DNA of 64,000 nucleotides from Gramella jeungdoensis. GTDB lineage: Bacteria; Bacteroidota; Bacteroidia; Flavobacteriales; Flavobacteriaceae. Every line of letters begins with the position of its first letter. The stretch's first letter is position 1. Of this stretch, positions 27,325-36,273 are shown one piece after another. Below the pieces are notes generated by a model. That model was given only the letters and a program-made list of their open reading frames with translations. It was not told the DNA's origin and did not search any database. Position numbers and translations under genes: made by a program. The stretch lies in NCBI RefSeq assembly GCF_023805255.1, contig NZ_JAMSCK010000001.1, forward strand, positions 867,300 through 931,299. Reading direction: 5' to 3'.

Positions 27325-29517
27325 TTAATTTACTGTTTTTAATGCAGCATTATTCTTACCGCTTTTAAGCTCTCCAAGTAATTTAACGTAAAGCAGATTT
27401 TCATTTCCAGGAAAAGAATCTAAAGCCTTTTCTAAAACGGTTACCGATTCAGCATGCTTACCATTTTGTTGTAATAGCAAGGCATAATTATAACAGGCCC
27501 TCATTAACGGTGTATCCAGCCTACATGCCTGTGAAAGATAATTAATTGCTTTTTCAGGCCGCCCTGTTTCATTATATAAAAGCCCAAGCATGTAATAGCT
27601 TTCGGCAAATTGCGGTTCCTGTTCGATCACTTTGAGGTAAAGATCTTCTGCTTCTGCGGCCTTATCCTGCTTATACAGGAGAAGTGCCAGATTCATCCTG
27701 GATCGATTGTTAAGATCGTCGATTTCTATAGCCTTTTGATATGCTTTTATTGCCTTTTCAATATCTCCTTTGGCTTCATGATAAACTCCTATTTGATGCT
27801 GTCCCGAGGGAAAATCAGCATTCATCTCAAGATAATTCAGATATTCCTCTTTGGCATTTTTAAAGGCTTCAACATCCCGGGCTGTTTGATTATCGGCGAG
27901 GGTAAAATATCTGGCAGCATTAATCCTTACCAGGCGTACAGTATCATTTAATAATTCATCGATATATTGTGAAAGTTCAGGCTGTGACATATTGGTTAAT
28001 GCTCTCACCACTTCATTTCTAACAAGCGCTGAAGAGTCATTTTGTTGTTTTTGGAGAAGTTTAAGTTCTCCAGGAGAAAGTGGTCTGTTGGAGAATTCCC
28101 GTATTGCTGTAGCCCTGACAATTGCAGGAAAATGTTTATTACTTATTAAATATTCCAATGCCTTATAATCTCCAAGCTGTCCAGGGATTAAATAATCTGA
28201 AAAATGTTCAGGGCGCTCTGCTCCGAATTTTCCGGCAACAATCTCACTCGCCCATTCGGCGGTTTTATCATCATGACAGGAATTACAAGCATTGGGCGTT
28301 CCGTACTTTACTGTTTGATCCGGTCTTGGAATCCTGAAACTATGATCTCTGCGAAAATCATTGCCCATATATGTCTTCCCGGTCATATGGCAGTTAATGC
28401 ATAGAGAAGCTTCAGATTCTTCTTTATGGAAATGATGTGAAGAATAATCGTAACTGCTTTCATGACATTTTAAACAGAGATCATTTCCTGTTTTTCTTGT
28501 TTTCGTGGTATGAACATCGTGACAATCAATGCAGGATACTCCGGAGTGATACATCTTACTTTGCATGAAAGAAGCATATACATAGTCTTCATCCTTGATC
28601 TGGCCATCTCTTTCATAAGTGGGATATACCAATAACTCAGGATCATAATGATCCAGAAAATGATCCTGGTAATCAAAATATTTAGTGATCTGGGATCTTC
28701 TTGAATGGCAACGGGCACACTTATCTACCACTTCTTTTGAAGACATATCAGTTTCCATATAAAGTGGGGGAGGAGCCAAGCCAGCTTCAGGATTTTTGTA
28801 GAAATCTACATGGAGGCTTGCGGGTCCATGACAGGCTTCGCAACTCACATTTATTTCACTGAACTCGGTGTTGTAAATTTCCTTTTCAGTATCAAAATTT
28901 TTCCGAAGATTGGTGGAATGGCAATCTGCACACATAGTATTCCATCTCATGGCACCTCTGCTCCAGTGCATCCATTCAGTATGCCTGATATCCAGTTCTT
29001 CCTGAAGTGCGAACCATTTCTTTTTCTTGGAATCCCATGCAGTAAGCAAAACCTGATACTGACCTTTCGGAAATTTCACCAGTTATTGCTGAAGCGGCTC
29101 CACGCCAAAAGTATATTCAACTTTATAATCATGATATTTATCATCAGGGCCTTCAGTGTTCACCATAAAATCCTTTCCATTTTTAAAAAAGCGGGTGGAA
29201 ATTCCTTTATGGACAAATTCAACATCATTGAAATCTCCAAGCACTGTGTTGGTATCTGCAATCTTCATTGCCAGATCATGATGAGAGCCTTCCCAGCTCT
29301 TATATTCTTTCTGATGGCAATCCATACAGGACTTAGACCCTACAAAATTGCCATTATGAACTTCAGCTTTGGTGGGACTTATGTAAACATCTTTTTTATC
29401 ATTCTTACACCCTAATAGAGAAAATACTAACAGAAAGAAAAAAGGGGGAATTTTGCGAAAGAAGATTTTTAATCCTATGCCAACAATTAGAGATAATTTT
29501 ATATGGCTCCTATACAT
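27325..29517 (-). pseudogene. Octahaem c-type cytochrome/TPR lipoprotein interrupted by an in-frame TAA
   Basis: Read through one stop, this is a 730-residue exported protein with a lipobox-like N-terminus (SLLGC), eight CxxCH haem motifs (one before the stop: CMDCH; seven after: CADCH, CEACH, CARCH, CIDCH, CLKCH, CINCH, CNSCH), a HEAT-like region and C-terminal TPR repeats. The stop TAA is at 29083-29085. The flanking residues PLQQ-stop-LVKFP match a conserved motif of this cytochrome family that has Tyr at the stop position (PLQQYLV), so a Tyr codon appears mutated. The two open pieces are 29083-29517 and 27325-29079, in the same frame. It is either a recent pseudogene or a sequencing error. 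The role would be periplasmic electron transfer. Confidence 0.85.
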
Positions 29518-29929
29518 TTTATTATAAAAACAGGTTACTTTTCAAAGTACTGCCAGGGTTTTTAAGCAAATAATTTGAAATAAATAATGTTAATAAAGAT
29601 GTTTAGTCGCCGCGGGAATAAAGGAAGGCCATATTTTAAATTTGAAACCTTAATCAGGATGGTTGAAGATTCCCGCTAGGCAAATATACCAAACCTGATG
29701 CTTAAATTTAGAAAGATTGTAAGCATTATATGCTACTATTTTATGAGTAAGGTTTACTATCTGCAATTATCAATCAAGTTTGTATAAATTAAAAAATGAT
29801 GATCATTTCAACACATTTTGAATATTCTTTGATCAATCGAGGTTTTTGAGTTTAGATCGTATATATCTGTTTTTCAATAATCTAATGTGATTTTTTTGGT
29901 ATATTTATATGTAACTAAACCAGAAGATT
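29518..29929. other. 412-bp divergent intergenic region, no gene seen
   Basis: The gap lies between the divergent cytochrome and a secreted-protein gene, so it should hold both promoters. GCGGGAAT (29612-29619) and ATTCCCGC (29669-29676) are complementary 8-mers 49 bp apart, which could be a regulatory or structural element. I found no ORF with coding character, no terminator and no RNA family. Confidence 0.45.
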
Positions 29930-30715
29930 ATGAAACGATTATTTATTTTAATTTGTGCGGTGCTAATGGGGAGCATCAGTTTAGCTCAGGAAGAAACACA
30001 AACCTACCTCATTTTTGAATTCATGGAGGTAGATAACGATCAGGAAGCATTTTATTATGAAACCGAGGAATTTTGGGAAAAGATCCATGAACAGCGTGTT
30101 AATAGTGGAGATATTGTAGGCTGGGACCTCTGGCAATTATTGCCCGGAGGTGAAGATCAGGGCTATCAGTACTTAACAGTGACGGTATTTGACGATCCGT
30201 TAAAGATGATGAGAGCAGGTGACGGAATTATGGAAAGCGCACGAATGGCCTATCCCGATTTAAGTGACGAAGAATTGGATAATCGTTTGAATATGGCAGG
30301 AGGATCACGTGATCTTGCGGTAAGACTTTTCATGGAGGTAATAGACAGTACTGAAGATGATTTTGAAATGAAGCCGGGAATGATAGCTTCCCTCGATCTA
30401 ATGAAAATTAGAGAAGGCCAGTATGAAGCCTACGAAAATGCTGAAAGTACCACCTTCAAGCCCTGGCATCAAAAATATGTTGATGGGGGAGTAAAGGGTA
30501 ACTGGCAGTTATTAAGAGTCCTAATGCCACAGGGAACCGAGGTGTATACATCACATATGACGGTTAATATGTTTGATAATTGGGAACAGTATCTCAAATC
30601 TATGAGCTTTGATGGAGGTATGACGCCCGATTTAGAGAATAAAATGGCAAAAGGTCTTGAAACCCGTGATATGAAATGGGTCTATTGGGCTACCCTGGTA
30701 AAAATGGTAAGGTAG
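29930..30715 (+). CDS. Secreted protein of unknown function with two related halves
   Basis: A 261-residue protein with a clear signal peptide (about 1-19, SLAQ end). The mature part seems to be an internal duplication. The first half, with 'FEFMEVDNDQEAFYYETEEFW' split by 'GWDLWQLLPGG', and the second half, with 'LDLMKIREGQYEAYENAEST' split by 'GNWQLLRVLMPQG', share order and spacing. This suggests tandem dimeric alpha/beta-barrel (ferredoxin-like) domains. I cannot name a family. It stands alone, with promoter regions on both sides. Confidence 0.75.
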   Translation: MKRLFILICAVLMGSISLAQEETQTYLIFEFMEVDNDQEAFYYETEEFWEKIHEQRVNSGDIVGWDLWQLLPGGEDQGYQYLTVTVFDDPLKMMRAGDGIMESARMAYPDLSDEELDNRLNMAGGSRDLAVRLFMEVIDSTEDDFEMKPGMIASLDLMKIREGQYEAYENAESTTFKPWHQKYVDGGVKGNWQLLRVLMPQGTEVYTSHMTVNMFDNWEQYLKSMSFDGGMTPDLENKMAKGLETRDMKWVYWATLVKMVR

Positions 30716-30869
30716 AGATATAACCTAATTAAATGGTTATGATGATGTAACCTGAGAATATCAGTTGATAGTATAGCTTTATTAAGGTATTTTCAAGTAA
30801 TGGAATGTATTGTTTTTTTTCTTCCGGTGTTTCGTAAATAGATAGTTTTGTTAAAATAATTATATATTT

Positions 30870-30881
30870 AGTTTCGAAACT
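30870..30881. promoter_or_regulatory. 12-bp palindrome before the Nudix-like regulator
   Basis: AGTTTCGAAACT is a perfect palindrome ending 12 bp before the start codon at 30894. Its place suggests an autoregulatory operator or promoter-overlapping site. Only position and symmetry support this. Confidence 0.4.
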
Positions 30882-30893
30882 ACCAACCCGTTC

Positions 30894-31592
30894 ATGAGTA
30901 AAGAAAAAGACTTTTACACACAGGAGGACAAGATGTATGTTGCAACCGACTGTGTGATTTTTGGATTCGACGAAGGAAATTTAAAACTACTTATTTTTAA
31001 AAGAAGGGTGAAACCCTTGGTGGGAGCCTGGTCATTGATTGGAAGTTTTGTTAGAATCGATGAGGATGTCCAGGATGCGGCCAAGAGAGTTTTAAAAGAG
31101 ATCACAGGTCTGGAGGGTGTCTTTATGGAAGAACTAAAATCCTATGGCAAGACAGACAGGGATCCCGGATATAGATGTATTTCAATTGCTCAGTATGCCC
31201 TTATCCGTATTGGCGAGTATGATAAGGAACTGGTGAAAAGGCATGGTGCCGACTGGTATGATATTGACGAAGTGCCTGAACTTGTACTTGATCATAATCA
31301 GATGGTTAAGGATGCTCTTGATAGAATTAAAAGAAAAGCCAGGTATAAACCAATAGGATTTGAACTTTTACCTGAAAAATTTACTATTCCTCAACTTCAA
31401 AGACTTTATGAGGCCGTATATCGTAAAGAACTAGATTCAAGAAACTTCCGGAAAAAAGTTTTATCCTTAAACGTTTTAATTAAACTTAATGAAAAGGATA
31501 AAACTACCTCCAGAAGAGGAGCTTTCCTGTATAAATTTGATTATAAGAACTATCATAAGCTTCTGGAAGAAGGTTTTAATTTCGAGATTTAA
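30894..31592 (+). CDS. Nudix-like (NrtR/AraR-type) transcriptional regulator with degraded Nudix box
   Basis: A 232-residue protein with an N-terminal Nudix-fold domain and a C-terminal winged helix (about residues 150-225, 'FTIPQLQRLYEAVY' and 'RNFRKKVL'). The Nudix box (GSFVRIDEDVQDAAKR followed by VLKEITGL) keeps its frame but the catalytic REUxEE core reads RVLKEI, losing two glutamates. Hydrolysis is therefore unlikely and the domain probably senses a metabolite. In Bacteroidota this architecture includes sugar-responsive regulators such as AraR. The sulfatase gene downstream has a large inverted repeat in its promoter, a possible target. Confidence 0.85.
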   Translation: MSKEKDFYTQEDKMYVATDCVIFGFDEGNLKLLIFKRRVKPLVGAWSLIGSFVRIDEDVQDAAKRVLKEITGLEGVFMEELKSYGKTDRDPGYRCISIAQYALIRIGEYDKELVKRHGADWYDIDEVPELVLDHNQMVKDALDRIKRKARYKPIGFELLPEKFTIPQLQRLYEAVYRKELDSRNFRKKVLSLNVLIKLNEKDKTTSRRGAFLYKFDYKNYHKLLEEGFNFEI

Positions 31593-31675
31593 TTGTCCAT
31601 TACAGATTTCATCTAGTTAATTCCGGGTTTTATGAAATAAAATAAATGGTTTTCCTTATGAGAATAATTTTTTTG

Positions 31676-31708
31676 TAATTTTAAATGTAAATCTTACGTT
31701 TAAAATTA
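31676..31708. promoter_or_regulatory. 33-bp inverted repeat upstream of the sulfatase
   Basis: TAATTTTAAATGTAA (31676-31690), spacer ATC, and TTACGTTTAAAATTA (31694-31708) form 15-bp arms with one mismatch, ending 10 bp before the sulfatase start. No U-run follows and the position is promoter-like, so an operator is more likely than a terminator. The adjacent Nudix-like regulator is the obvious candidate to bind it. Confidence 0.6.
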
Positions 31709-31718
31709 AGCTTTAAAA

Positions 31719-33128
31719 ATGAAAGATATAAGGTCGTTTTCTTTTTTAATTCTCTCTCTAATATTGTCTGCGCCTGTGATCGGGCAAAATGATTCCAATA
31801 TCGATCTTCCCAATATTGTCTTTATAATGGCCGATGATCTGGGATGGGGAGAATTGAATAGCTACGGAAATAATTTTAATGAAACCCCTAATCTTAATAA
31901 ACTAGCTTCCCAGGGAATGAGATTTACTCATGCTTATGCGGCCGCACCTGTATGTTCTCCAACAAGGGCGAGCATCGTTACCGGTCAGTATCCTGCAAGA
32001 GTTGGCATTACCGACTTTCTGGCTCCACGATCGGAAGTATACCTGAGACCTGAAGACCATGTTACGATCAATGAGGCGCTTTCCCAGGCAGGTTATCATA
32101 CCGGAATTATCGGAAAATGGCATCTTGATACTCATTTCGGGAATATTCAGGGAGGTCCTCGAGACCATCATTTTGATGAAGTGATAGGAAGTGAGACCAA
32201 ATATATTGCAGGCGGGGATTATTTCTTTCCTTACGATAAAGCAGCTACTCTAAATGAGAAGGGGGAAGAAGGAGAATTTCTTACAGATAGGCTGGTGGAT
32301 GAGGCAATAGATTTTATTGAAAGGAATAAGGAGCAGCCCTTCTTTTTATATCTTTCTCATTATAGTGTTCATACTATTCTGGATGCACCTGAAAATCTGG
32401 TTATTAAATACAAGAAAAAATTTAATGATAAGTACGGAGACGGAATGGCCGAAAAGCTATATGATGGGCAGAAACGAGGGAGACACCTGGCGAATCATAT
32501 AGATAATCCATATTTAGCTGCAATGCTCGAAAGAATAGACGCTGGTGTAGGTGAGATTATGGAAAAACTTGAAAGTACTGGATTGGCCGAAAATACTGTT
32601 TTGATTTTTTTCTCTGATAACGGTGGTGCTCCCAACTCTGGAAATAACTCTTATTTACGAGGTTTCAAAACTTTGCTATATGAAGGAGGTATCAGGGAAC
32701 CTTTGATAATTAGGTGGCCAGGTAAGGTTAAACCTGGATTGGTCACTCATGAGCCTGTTTCCAGTATTGATTTCTATCCTACATTTTTACAGTTAGCGCA
32801 GGTGAGCCATGGGGAACAGAAACTGGATGGTATAAGTCTTCTCCCATTGTTCACAGAGCAAAAGTCTCCTGAAACGAGACCTCTATACTGGCATTACCCT
32901 TCTGAGACTGCAAATGCTAAAAATAAAATGAGCAGTGCTATCAGGGAAGGCAATTATAAACTTATTGAGTTCTATATAGACGGCCGGAAAGAACTTTACA
33001 ACCTTGAAGCCGATCCTGGTGAAACCAATAATTTAATTGAGCAAATGCCTGAGAAAACAGACTATTTGTACCAAAAACTACTTGATTGGAAAAAAGATGT
33101 AAATGCTCAATCTCCTAATCTTGATTGA
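31719..33128 (+). CDS. Formylglycine-dependent sulfatase (S1 family), secreted
   Basis: A 469-residue exported sulfatase with a signal peptide (about 1-22, IGQ end). The sulfatase signature CSPTR (79-83) carries Cys79, which must be oxidised to formylglycine. Metal ligands appear in 'MADDLGWGE' and 'FFSDNGGAPN', and 'GKWHL' is present. It should remove sulfate from a carbohydrate in the periplasm. A formylglycine-generating enzyme is encoded next to it, convergent. With the rhamnosidase locus upstream, a sulfated rhamnose glycan is a reasonable but unproven substrate. Confidence 0.92.
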   Translation: MKDIRSFSFLILSLILSAPVIGQNDSNIDLPNIVFIMADDLGWGELNSYGNNFNETPNLNKLASQGMRFTHAYAAAPVCSPTRASIVTGQYPARVGITDFLAPRSEVYLRPEDHVTINEALSQAGYHTGIIGKWHLDTHFGNIQGGPRDHHFDEVIGSETKYIAGGDYFFPYDKAATLNEKGEEGEFLTDRLVDEAIDFIERNKEQPFFLYLSHYSVHTILDAPENLVIKYKKKFNDKYGDGMAEKLYDGQKRGRHLANHIDNPYLAAMLERIDAGVGEIMEKLESTGLAENTVLIFFSDNGGAPNSGNNSYLRGFKTLLYEGGIREPLIIRWPGKVKPGLVTHEPVSSIDFYPTFLQLAQVSHGEQKLDGISLLPLFTEQKSPETRPLYWHYPSETANAKNKMSSAIREGNYKLIEFYIDGRKELYNLEADPGETNNLIEQMPEKTDYLYQKLLDWKKDVNAQSPNLD

Positions 33129-33250
33129 AATGTCTTGAATGAATTTAAGTTTCTCCTTTTGATAAGGAATGAAAATTCTTCAAAGCTCCTCATGAATGGA
33201 ACATTGAAGAATACTTTTTTCGTAAGAAATACCCCCTACTGTTATATAAA

Positions 33251-33278
33251 AAAACCGGGAGTATTTCTCCCGGTTTTT
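33251..33278. terminator. Bidirectional terminator between sulfatase and FGE genes
   Basis: AAAACCGGGAG (33251-33261) and CTCCCGGTTTT (33267-33277) form an 11-bp stem with a 5-base loop, with T on the + side and A-rich sequence before it. It lies between convergent genes and can end both transcripts. Confidence 0.88.
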
Positions 33279-33285
33279 AATTCGA

Positions 33286-34425
33286 TTATTTTTTCATTTG
33301 CTGCTCTTTTAGCATTTCTTCAGTTACCACCGTTCTAAAACCCAGATGTTCCTGAGACGAGTCCATGGCGTTTGCCATTCTCGCAGATGGCCTGTAACTC
33401 GCACAATAGGATGCTGCACATAAAAAAGAGCCCCCTTTAATTACCTTCTCTGGGATTTGAGGATTATTAGGATTATATGGTTTATCAGGACCCTGGGGGT
33501 TAATGGCAAGTCCTTCATCCTTTAATTTACTGTAATATCCGGTATTATACCAGTCCTGGGTATATTCCCAAACATTTCCTGTGGTGTCATACAACCCAAA
33601 TTCATTAGGTGGATATGATTTTACTGGAGCCTTATTTTCATAGCCATCAGTTTTGGTATTTTCGGTAGGAAATTCACCTTCCCAGGTATTTGCATGTTCC
33701 GAAAGTTTTGAAGCATCATCACCCCATGCGAATTTCGTGTCCATTCCGCCTCTTGCGGCATATTCCCATTCAGCTTCTGTAGGGAGTCTTCTTCCGGCCC
33801 ATTCGCAGTAAGCTGCGGCATCTTCATAGGCAATATGGACAACAGGATAATCTTCTTTTCCTTCAATACTGCTACCAGGTCCCTGAGGATGTTTCCAGTT
33901 GGCTCCTACTTTCCATTCCCACCACTGAGTATAATCATACAGGTTGGGAACGCTACTTTCGGTCTTGCGGAAAATAAGCGAGCCAGGTTGTAGAACGGAA
34001 TCAGGAGGTTTTGGAGTTCCCGGTGGAAGCTGTTTCTTTATATCTTCCCAGATGATATCTCTTTCTGCCACTGTTTTATAACCTGTAGCCTCCACAAATT
34101 CTTTAAATTCGGCATTTGTAACTTCAGTTTCATCCATAAAGAAGCCATCAACAGCTACCTTATGGGCAGGCTTTTCATGACTTAAAGCCATCTCATCTCC
34201 TTCCACGGCTCCCTGAATAAATTTACCTCCAGGAATCCATACCATACCCTCGGGGACATTTATATTATCGGAGTATGTAGTCTTTAGTTCAAGATTTTCA
34301 CTTACATTTTCTTTTTTCGTTTCTTCTGCATTCTTCTGATTCTCTTTACATTGGATAAATAGGAAGCTTAGAGCGAATACTAGGAGTTTAAATGTTTGAA
34401 AATTGTGCTTTTGAGAAAAAATCAT
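33286..34425 (-). CDS. Lipoprotein formylglycine-generating enzyme (sulfatase-modifying factor)
   Basis: A 379-residue FGE-sulfatase-domain protein with an N-terminal lipobox-like 'LFIQC' after a hydrophobic stretch, so it works outside the cytoplasm. The FGE fold markers 'FMDETEVTNAEFKEFVEATGY', 'RRLPTEAEWEYAARGG' and 'GNVWEYTQDWY' appear in order. The two active-site cysteines of true FGEs are kept at Cys336 and Cys341 in 'FLCAASYCASYR'. It therefore probably activates the convergent sulfatase by oxidising its cysteine to formylglycine. Many FGE-fold proteins lack this pair; this one has it. Confidence 0.88.
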   Translation of the reverse strand: MIFSQKHNFQTFKLLVFALSFLFIQCKENQKNAEETKKENVSENLELKTTYSDNINVPEGMVWIPGGKFIQGAVEGDEMALSHEKPAHKVAVDGFFMDETEVTNAEFKEFVEATGYKTVAERDIIWEDIKKQLPPGTPKPPDSVLQPGSLIFRKTESSVPNLYDYTQWWEWKVGANWKHPQGPGSSIEGKEDYPVVHIAYEDAAAYCEWAGRRLPTEAEWEYAARGGMDTKFAWGDDASKLSEHANTWEGEFPTENTKTDGYENKAPVKSYPPNEFGLYDTTGNVWEYTQDWYNTGYYSKLKDEGLAINPQGPDKPYNPNNPQIPEKVIKGGSFLCAASYCASYRPSARMANAMDSSQEHLGFRTVVTEEMLKEQQMKK

Positions 34426-34536
34426 ATTGCTTTCTTAATTTAATCCTGTTTATTTGAACAGATACTTGCAAATATAACAGGCTACCCATTAACCTGAAGT
34501 AATTTTGAAATACTTTTCGTTTTTCTCAAATAATAA

Positions 34537-34561
34537 GGGATGCTTTTGCATCCCTTTTTTT
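34537..34561. terminator. Hairpin terminator downstream of hsp20
   Basis: GGGATGC (34537-34543), loop TTTT, GCATCCC (34548-34554) form a perfect 7-bp stem. Seven T follow on the + strand; on the minus strand, where hsp20 ends 25 bp earlier, a weaker T-rich stretch follows. It most likely ends the hsp20 transcript. Confidence 0.7.
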
Positions 34562-34579
34562 GTAAGCGAATTATTTAAA

Positions 34580-35029
34580 CTAAGAAATATCAATTCGTTT
34601 ACGTTTTGTCTTACCTGCTTCTTTGTTTTTGAATAACTGAAGTTTTAGAATACCGTCTTTGTATTTTGCCTTTACATCTTTTGATACGTCAACACTATTG
34701 GGTAGTTGAAGGGTTCTGTGAAAACTTGAATAACTAAACTCTTTACGGGTATAATCGTCTTCATCTTCTACATTTTCAGCACTTTTTTCGGCAGAAACAT
34801 ATAAAAGATCGTTTTCCATATCAACTTCAAAATCCTCTTTTGAGAAGCCTGGAACGGCAAACTCAATTTCAAAGTCATCTTCATGTTCTTTTACATTCAT
34901 CGCAGGAAGTTTCCTTTCTGAAGTAAAGAAATCATCTTCAAAGAGATCATCTAGTCCAAATGATTTGGCTAAACCACCATTCATCCAGGGAAATCTTTGT
35001 TTTTTGGTTTTAACTAAAGACATGGCCAA
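34580..35029 (-). CDS. Small heat-shock protein, Hsp20/alpha-crystallin family
   Basis: A 149-residue ATP-independent holdase chaperone. The alpha-crystallin domain covers about residues 40-140 with 'FEIEFAVPGFSKEDFEVDMENDLL', 'YTRKEFSYSSFHRTLQLP' and 'AKYKDGILKLQL'. It forms cytosolic oligomers that hold unfolding proteins. It stands alone between a terminator and a divergent DUF302 gene. The family is unambiguous. Confidence 0.95.
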   Translation of the reverse strand: MAMSLVKTKKQRFPWMNGGLAKSFGLDDLFEDDFFTSERKLPAMNVKEHEDDFEIEFAVPGFSKEDFEVDMENDLLYVSAEKSAENVEDEDDYTRKEFSYSSFHRTLQLPNSVDVSKDVKAKYKDGILKLQLFKNKEAGKTKRKRIDIS

Positions 35030-35187
35030 CTTTTTAAATTAATGATTCAATTCACCTTGAATTTACGCCCTATAAATTTCAAAAAGTATGACATCCATCA
35101 TTTTTTAATTGAATTTTTTTTAAAGATTTGTAACCCTGGTTACTTACGCCTTAGCTATGATTTTCTAACTTTAACAGAATAAAAATT

Positions 35188-35580
35188 ATGGCCATGAATT
35201 ATTATTTTCATAAAACAGTAGAAGGTGATTTTGATACCGTTCAGGAAAGAGTTATAAATGAACTGGAAAGTGAAGGTTTCGGTGTTCTCACTGAGATCAA
35301 TGTGAACGAAACCTTTAAAAAGAAACTCGATGTAGATTTCCGTAGATACCAGATTTTGGGCGCATGTAATGCACCTTATGCACATAAAGCCCTGACAGCT
35401 GAAGATAAAATAGGTACCATGTTGCCGTGTAATGTGATACTTCAGCAGCTTGACGATGGGAAAGTTGAGATTGCCGCAGTAAATCCTGTAGCCTCTATGC
35501 AGGCGGTGGAGAATGAGGAATTGGTTGATATTGCAAAGGAGATCGCAAAGAAATTACTTAAGGTTGTAGAGAACGTATAA
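35188..35580 (+). CDS. DUF302-family protein
   Basis: A 130-residue cytosolic protein of the DUF302 fold, with 'VQERVINELESEGFGVLTEINV', the cysteines in 'GACNAPYAHKAL' and 'GTMLPCNVILQQL', and a C-terminal helix. The family is widespread but its function is unknown; it often sits with stress or sulfur-related genes. A second ATG two codons in (35194) is an alternative start. The stop codon lies within a 34-bp palindrome that probably ends transcription. Confidence 0.88.
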   Translation: MAMNYYFHKTVEGDFDTVQERVINELESEGFGVLTEINVNETFKKKLDVDFRRYQILGACNAPYAHKALTAEDKIGTMLPCNVILQQLDDGKVEIAAVNPVASMQAVENEELVDIAKEIAKKLLKVVENV

Positions 35581-35609
35581 GAAGTTCAGTTTAAACTGAA
35601 CTTCTTATA
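35576..35609. terminator. 34-bp perfect palindrome between convergent genes
   Basis: The sequence is symmetrical without mismatch around TTT|AAA, with 17-bp arms (TATAAGAAGTTCAGTTT and its complement). It includes the stop codon of the DUF302 gene and lies 20 bp before the stop of the convergent gene. A loop-free palindrome is an unusual terminator; it could also be a protein-binding site or cruciform. Confidence 0.6.
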
Positions 35610-35629
35610 GTCTTATAGAAGAATTCTCT

Positions 35630-36217
35630 TTAATTGTTTGCGGGACTTATCATGATATGCGCTCTGTGTGTTCCAGGATCCATGAGCCATGGCATTCCTG
35701 GAGCTTCAGGTTTAGCCGGTAGACCGGTAGACTCGGTTGTGGCATAAGGTATATAAATCACATATCTGAATTTCCCATCCTTAAGCTCTCCGGTTTCTTT
35801 ATTGTAGTTTTCGTCAGAACCGGAAAATACGTATAAAGTACTGGGAGCATCAGGCATTTTCAGTTTTCCTGATTCCACTTCCTCTTTACGGATCTTCCTC
35901 TTTTCCATTTCCGATTTACCTTCGGCAGAGAGTTCCCTTCCTCGCGCCATAAAAGGTTCCAGTTTTTTAGAATAACATGCCACCTGAATTCCTTCGAAAT
36001 CCGGGTTGTCGGCAATACAGATCATGTTATTAGTACCTTCCTTTAGCACCATCATCTTTCCATTTTCAGCATAGCCATAGACCTTTGCTCCACTGCGTTC
36101 TTCTTCGGGCGCAGCAAGCAGTGCAGTTTTGATTTGTATCTCAGCAGGCAGGATATTCGATTGGGAACAGGCTGTTAGGCTGACAAAAAGGAAAACAGGC
36201 AGGATTAATCTCTCCAT
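35630..36217 (-). CDS. Lipoprotein of unknown function
   Basis: A 195-residue lipoprotein (lipobox LTAC, Cys17). A charged helix 'SAEGKSEMEKRKIRKEEVESGK' lies mid-protein, and the C-terminal half is beta-rich with 'FRYVIYIPYATTESTGLP' and 'GTHRAHIMISP'. I do not recognise a domain. It is convergent with DUF302 and 57 bp after a VOC protein gene on the same strand. Coding is supported by the signal peptide and codon use. Confidence 0.75.
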   Translation of the reverse strand: MERLILPVFLFVSLTACSQSNILPAEIQIKTALLAAPEEERSGAKVYGYAENGKMMVLKEGTNNMICIADNPDFEGIQVACYSKKLEPFMARGRELSAEGKSEMEKRKIRKEEVESGKLKMPDAPSTLYVFSGSDENYNKETGELKDGKFRYVIYIPYATTESTGLPAKPEAPGMPWLMDPGTHRAHIMISPANN

Positions 36218-36273
36218 GGTTTAAGGTATTTGATTATTAAAGATATTTATTATGATTTTTCTTATTTCAGTTT

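Noticed and set aside
33135..33338. 67-codon plus-strand ORF after the sulfatase
   Set aside because: It runs through the terminator hairpin and into the opposite-strand FGE gene and has no protein-like pattern.
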